Assembly (NCBI RefSeq): GCF_046630445.1
Contig: NC_092340.1
Location: 16,408,001 to 16,472,000, forward strand
Origin: Rutidosis leptorrhynchoides
Taxonomy: Eukaryota; Streptophyta; Magnoliopsida; Asterales; Asteraceae
Length of the DNA: 64,000 nucleotides
Reading direction: 5' to 3'
Below, in pieces: positions 59,645 to 64,000 of the stretch. A model generated the notes under the pieces. That model searched no databases and was not told where the DNA came from. It saw nothing but the letters and a program-made list of their open reading frames with translations. Position 1 is the first letter of the stretch. Each line of letters begins with the position of its first letter. The translations under genes and the position numbers were made by a program.

Positions 59645-61085
59645 TGTGACGACCCGTCCAAAACCATCATGTACGGATCATCAACAACAGGTCCATTACA
59701 CGGTATAATACTAAATGCTGTTTTAAAACAAGTTTTGCATTCATAAAAAGGTAACGTTTTTACCAACGTCAAATGTTTTACAAAAGTAACATGCTCCTAC
59801 GAATAGCAAGCGTTAATGAAAGTATGTGACACTTAGGTCATTACAAAACCATGGTTCGAAAATAACATAAGTAGTGAATGCAAATTTAAAAGTCCATGCG
59901 TAAGAGACATCTCTAGTAATGCAGCAGAAGTTTAACACATCGAGTCTATAACAGCGGAAGCAATCTCATCTAAGCACCTGAGAAATAACATGCTTAAAAA
60001 CGTCAACACGAATGTTGGTGAGCTATAGTTTTATTGTAAACAATAATGTAAGGTAGACCACGAGATTTCGTATTCAAAACAGTATGAAAAGTATATGCTT
60101 AACCGTGGGCACTTGGTAACTAACTTTATCACCCCCTAAAAGTACACTTGGCGAGTACGTTAAAACAGACGAAGTATTAAACACCCGTTTAATGCTAGCG
60201 CGACTAGCCCGAGTGGGGATGTCAAACCCTATGGATCCATATCAAAGATTCGTGTTCACCGGTTCATAAACCAATGACTAAACGTTACCGAGCTAAGGGG
60301 AAAATTTGTGCCCTTATGTCACCCACACATATATAAAGTTTAAGTACTCATGTCTGGTATGTTAAAACATAAAAAGCGCATGTATTCTCAGTCCCAAAAA
60401 AAAATAGTAAAGTAAAAAGGGAGCTATAACTCACAGTGAATATGCGGTAAAGTCGATACGAAAAAAGTAAGCAAGTAGTAAGTTGGTCCGAAAGGTCCTC
60501 AACCTAAGTCAAAGGTTACTAAGTCAGTAAATCGTTCCCAAAAGTTTAAAAGTAAATAAGTTAAGTCTTAAGTATCATCATCATCATCATCATCATCATA
60601 CGTAAAAGATAAAGTAAGGTTTTCAACAAGAATAGAGATCGAAACAAAGGGCTGACTTCGGACAGCCGTTACGACCTCTATACAAACTGAAATGATGCAC
60701 GGTCAGTGGCCAAGGCTCTGTTTGTGAGTCCTCTTATCGCTGTCCAATTTTCAGATCCTAATTCAATGTCGTTTGACTGTGGCAACGGTTCAAGCCCGAG
60801 TAGGTCAGAAATTTCGGCACGTCATTACGAAGGCGTAATGATTTTCGGAAGGCTATAAATCCTAAACCGTATTTCGGATTTAGGCAAGTCTTAAACGAAA
60901 AGTCATCTAATCGAACCGAACTATCTGTAAATCAACTTTCCAGAAGTCCCAGGAGTCTGGTCAGACCCTGAAAATAGAAAATAAGTGCTCCAGTGGGTTT
61001 CTTGGTGTTTGATGCTCATCACGGTTCTCATCCTTGATGCGTATAAGCCTCAAATGTACAACTCTTGATATTTTAGCATCACTTT
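59645..61085 (-). repeat. Partial Ty3/gypsy LTR, sense minus
   Basis: Starts TGTGACGACCCG and shares a block with the A and Tekay LTRs: CCTGAGAAATAACATGCTTAAAA, hairpin CAACA...TGTTG (60004-60017), AGACCACGAGATTTCG, GGGGATGTCA and palindrome TATGGATCCATA (60230-60241). An (ATC)n tract lies near 60574-60599. It ends where another LTR begins at 61086. The sense-5' end is not present. Confidence 0.6.
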
Positions 61086-62528
61086 TGTGACGACCCGGAA
61101 ATTTCTGACCAAATTTAAACTTAATCTTTATATGATTTCGACACGATAAGCAAAGCCTGTAATGTTGAGTCTTAAAATTTTGAACTTTGTCCATGTATTT
61201 ATTTTAACCTTCGACCATTACCGACGATTCACGAACAAATTATTGTTAATAAATATGTATATATATAAATATAAATAAAAGAGTATGTGATAATGGGAGT
61301 TAATAAAATACAATTTAATCATTTGAATTGGAAATGAAAAGAAATATACAAAGTAATTAAGTTGTTATTACAACGTGTCTATATATATATTGTGTATAAA
61401 TGTTAAATTTTATATTATACAATTAGTAAATCTTACATAATTAATAAATGGTAATATTAATATGTAAAATATAAATGCAAGTTAATTCTAGTTGTTATAT
61501 TATTATTATAAACATTATTATCAGTACTATTAATATTACTACAAATTATAAACTAAAATTTATACATTTGATTTGTTATGTTATTGTTATTATTAATATT
61601 ATAATTATCAATGTTAATATCATTATTATTATAACTAATAATAAAACTATAATCTTTGTTATTATGACCATTATTAGTATCATTATAAATTTAATTATTA
61701 TTAGGGTTATTAAAAGTATTATTAACTTGATTACTAAAATTATCATTTTATTATTGTCATTATTCTTATTAGTATTATTATGATCTTAATATCATTAATA
61801 TTATTATTTTCTCTATTAATTATTATTATTATTATTAGTTTTGTCATTATTATTAATATTAATGTTAAATATTAAAGTTGTATTATAAATAATATTATAG
61901 CTCATGTAAAATACTGATATAACTAACTAAATAGATATATAGATATATCATATTGATATATACAGATTTCATATATAAAAATATATAAATACAAATATAG
62001 TTATAATTAAATACAGTCATATACAAAGATAATTACACAATTACGTATTCTGTTTCCCATCACACTCAACTTTTACAAAATTCTTCATCTTCTGCTCATG
62101 ATTGGTACTATATTCTGATTCATATCGATCTCCATTCGGAGATACAAAAAAAAATATGTTAAATAACAAAGTCATTAAATCGTACGAATCTGTTTTCAAT
62201 CACGATCAAACCTTTTTTATTTTTGTTTCTTGTTCTTGACTGTGAGAATCAAAGGACGATAGATACATCTTTTATATATAACAACAATACAACATCTCAG
62301 TTGTTGAATTATTATTCGATTGTCCAGCATCTTTTATAACTATTATTTTCAACACAAACAAAAACTTATCTTGATTTCTGCATCGTTTTTTCTTTTCGAA
62401 CTCAACCATCCTTAACTCTTGGCCACCATCACAATGGTCTCCCATCGTCACCCATATCCCCACTTTCATCATAATAGACAACCACCATGAGCCACCTTCT
62501 AAATCTGCTGCAATATACTCCACCTTTA
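61086..62528 (+). repeat. Partial Ty3/gypsy LTR related to element A, sense plus
   Basis: TGTGACGACCCGGAAATTTC and the next 150 bp align with the reverse complement of the A LTR end (3829 downwards). The ATT-trinucleotide-rich part also resembles that LTR. The ORF-like poly-Ile stretch at 61475-61783 is low-complexity ATT DNA, not a gene. It is interrupted at 62529 by a related LTR. Confidence 0.55.
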
Positions 62529-64000
62529 TGTGACGACCAGGAAATTTCCGACCAAATTTAAACTTAATTTTTATATAATCTCGACACAATAAACAAAGTC
62601 CATAATGTTGAGTCTCAAAATTTTTAAACTGTTTTCATATATTCAATTACCCTTTGGCTATTCCCGACGATCACGAACAACTATTTGTAAATAGATACAT
62701 ATATATTTAAATATATGGATATATATAAATAATAATTTAAATTATAATTTAAAATATTATATGAGTTAATTAATTATGTAAATAAAATAATATATGATAT
62801 TATTATTAAAATAAATCTATATATATATATATATATATATATATGTGCGTGTGTGTGTGTGTGTGTATATAAAGTATATGGAATATACATATATGATTTC
62901 GAATCTATTTAGTAAACAATAATAGCACTCGTCCATTATTTCGATTGATATTAAACAAGTAAATGGGAGCTTATGAAAGCATTAATATAAATATTAAACG
63001 AACCATTTTGATCACGATTTTCACAATTAATGATTAGAATAAATAATATAGTTAAGTTAAAAATATGGGTTTTTTTATTTTATTTCGAAGACTTTTTATC
63101 CGCCACTGCTAACAACAGAAAATGAAATCCAGTCCGTGAAAGGCGATGGCTAATATATTATCACAAGTTTTATTCTTAATATTATCATAATTATTATTAT
63201 ATTATTATTATATTATTATTATTATTACTTTACATAATATTATTTATCTACATTGCACTACATGATAAATCTTCCGTTACCTATCAATATCAATATCATT
63301 CACATGATTTACTGTAAGTAATGGAATGTTACTATAGCCTAACTCAAATCTTATTTATATGCATACAAGATGATACATGATAATAGAGATTGATAAAATC
63401 ACAATTATAACACTATCTTAAATCCACAAGTAACCACTCTCTGTTTCCTTCCTTTTCTCAATCACTTTCCATTTCAGCTTTACGTATAATCAACTAAACA
63501 ACCCACTTGCAAATCAATCATTCACACTAATTCATGTATCTTCTATATTTAAATGACATCCCACATTCTAATTGTAATATTAAATTAGTACTTTTAATTA
63601 ATTATTTGTTTTAGTTATAAGATGTCTATTGTTATATATGTGGAACCAGCACATTACCCACTAACTCAATTACACATAATATACATACATATATTGCAAA
63701 CAAACTAAGATTTGCAAAAACCCATTTGAGTCCCTGTGTCCCGTCCTTTTTCTTGATCGATATAAACAACCCAAGCCACTTTGAACCACCATGAACATCA
63801 TCGTTATCCACCACCCACGACCATCTTGCATCACAACCACCACTACCATCTTCCATCGTATACAACCACCTACGATGTCTTTCTACTACTATGAATTGTA
63901 ACAGCTTATACTACTATTTCTTCTTATTCTTGCAACTCAAAATTTTCATAAAACAATCGTTTATACTACTGTACAACCATTGTGTGCTTGCTACAGTTGA
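62529..64000 (+). repeat. Second related LTR, sense plus, runs off the window
   Basis: TGTGACGACCAGGAAATTTCC, then about 150 bp similar to 61086-61240 with many differences. Contains (AT)n and (GT)n at about 62818-62868 and ATT-rich DNA near 63190-63230. No gene seen. Confidence 0.5.

Noticed and set aside
61475-61783. 102-codon poly-Ile/Asn ORF
   Set aside because: Low-complexity ATT/AAT repeat DNA inside an LTR. No domain.

Overview
This is nuclear DNA of a flowering plant. The style of the LTR retrotransposons recalls Asteraceae, but the sequence itself only supports 'eudicot, repeat-rich'. Nearly everything from 374 to 51285 is one nest of retrotransposons. I recognise only one ordinary host gene, a three-exon minus-strand membrane-protein gene at 54256-56617.

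The nest, from outside in, with every element on the minus strand: (1) A LINE whose two halves lie 49.7 kb apart (374-817 and 50483-51285). (2) Inside it, side by side, a large non-autonomous Ty3/gypsy element 'A' (LTRs 818-3829 and 40999-44060) and a broken Ty1/copia element (44061-50482). (3) Inside A, an Athila-type Ty3/gypsy element bounded by the 5-bp target duplication AAGTC (7223-7227, 40909-40913). It is a tandem LTR-internal-LTR-internal-LTR array whose second unit is cut short. (4) Inside the first Athila unit, a Tekay/Del-like chromovirus, also a tandem array with a shared LTR (T1 16866-21386, LTR-a 21387-24315, T2 24316-29743, LTR-b 29744-32612). Differences between paired LTRs, counted by eye, fall from about 1.1 % (A) to 0.8 % (Athila) to 0.4 % (Tekay), which matches the nesting order.

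All gag-pol genes are broken. T2 is a full-length single frame with four in-frame stops and T1 has two. All six are TAA or TAG where a Gln codon is seen in the other copy or expected from the family. Small genes outside gag-pol survive better. An acidic 132-residue ORF between the primer site and gag is open in both Tekay units. The Athila env-like ORF is open over about 405 codons in both units, downstream of a TGA that both units share.

Right of the nest are a second, plus-strand LINE 3' end (52549-53532), the host gene, a small non-autonomous copia-like element on the plus strand (56985 to about 59644) whose 5' LTR begins 368 bp upstream of the host start codon, and three partial Ty3/gypsy LTRs related to A (59645-64000), the last running off the window.

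I found no tRNA, rRNA or CRISPR. The least explained features are arrays of an 11-bp near-palindrome at alternating 20/25-bp spacing in Athila, LTR hairpins and palindromes that keep pairing across three families, and the SUMO-interaction-like motifs of the extra Tekay ORF.
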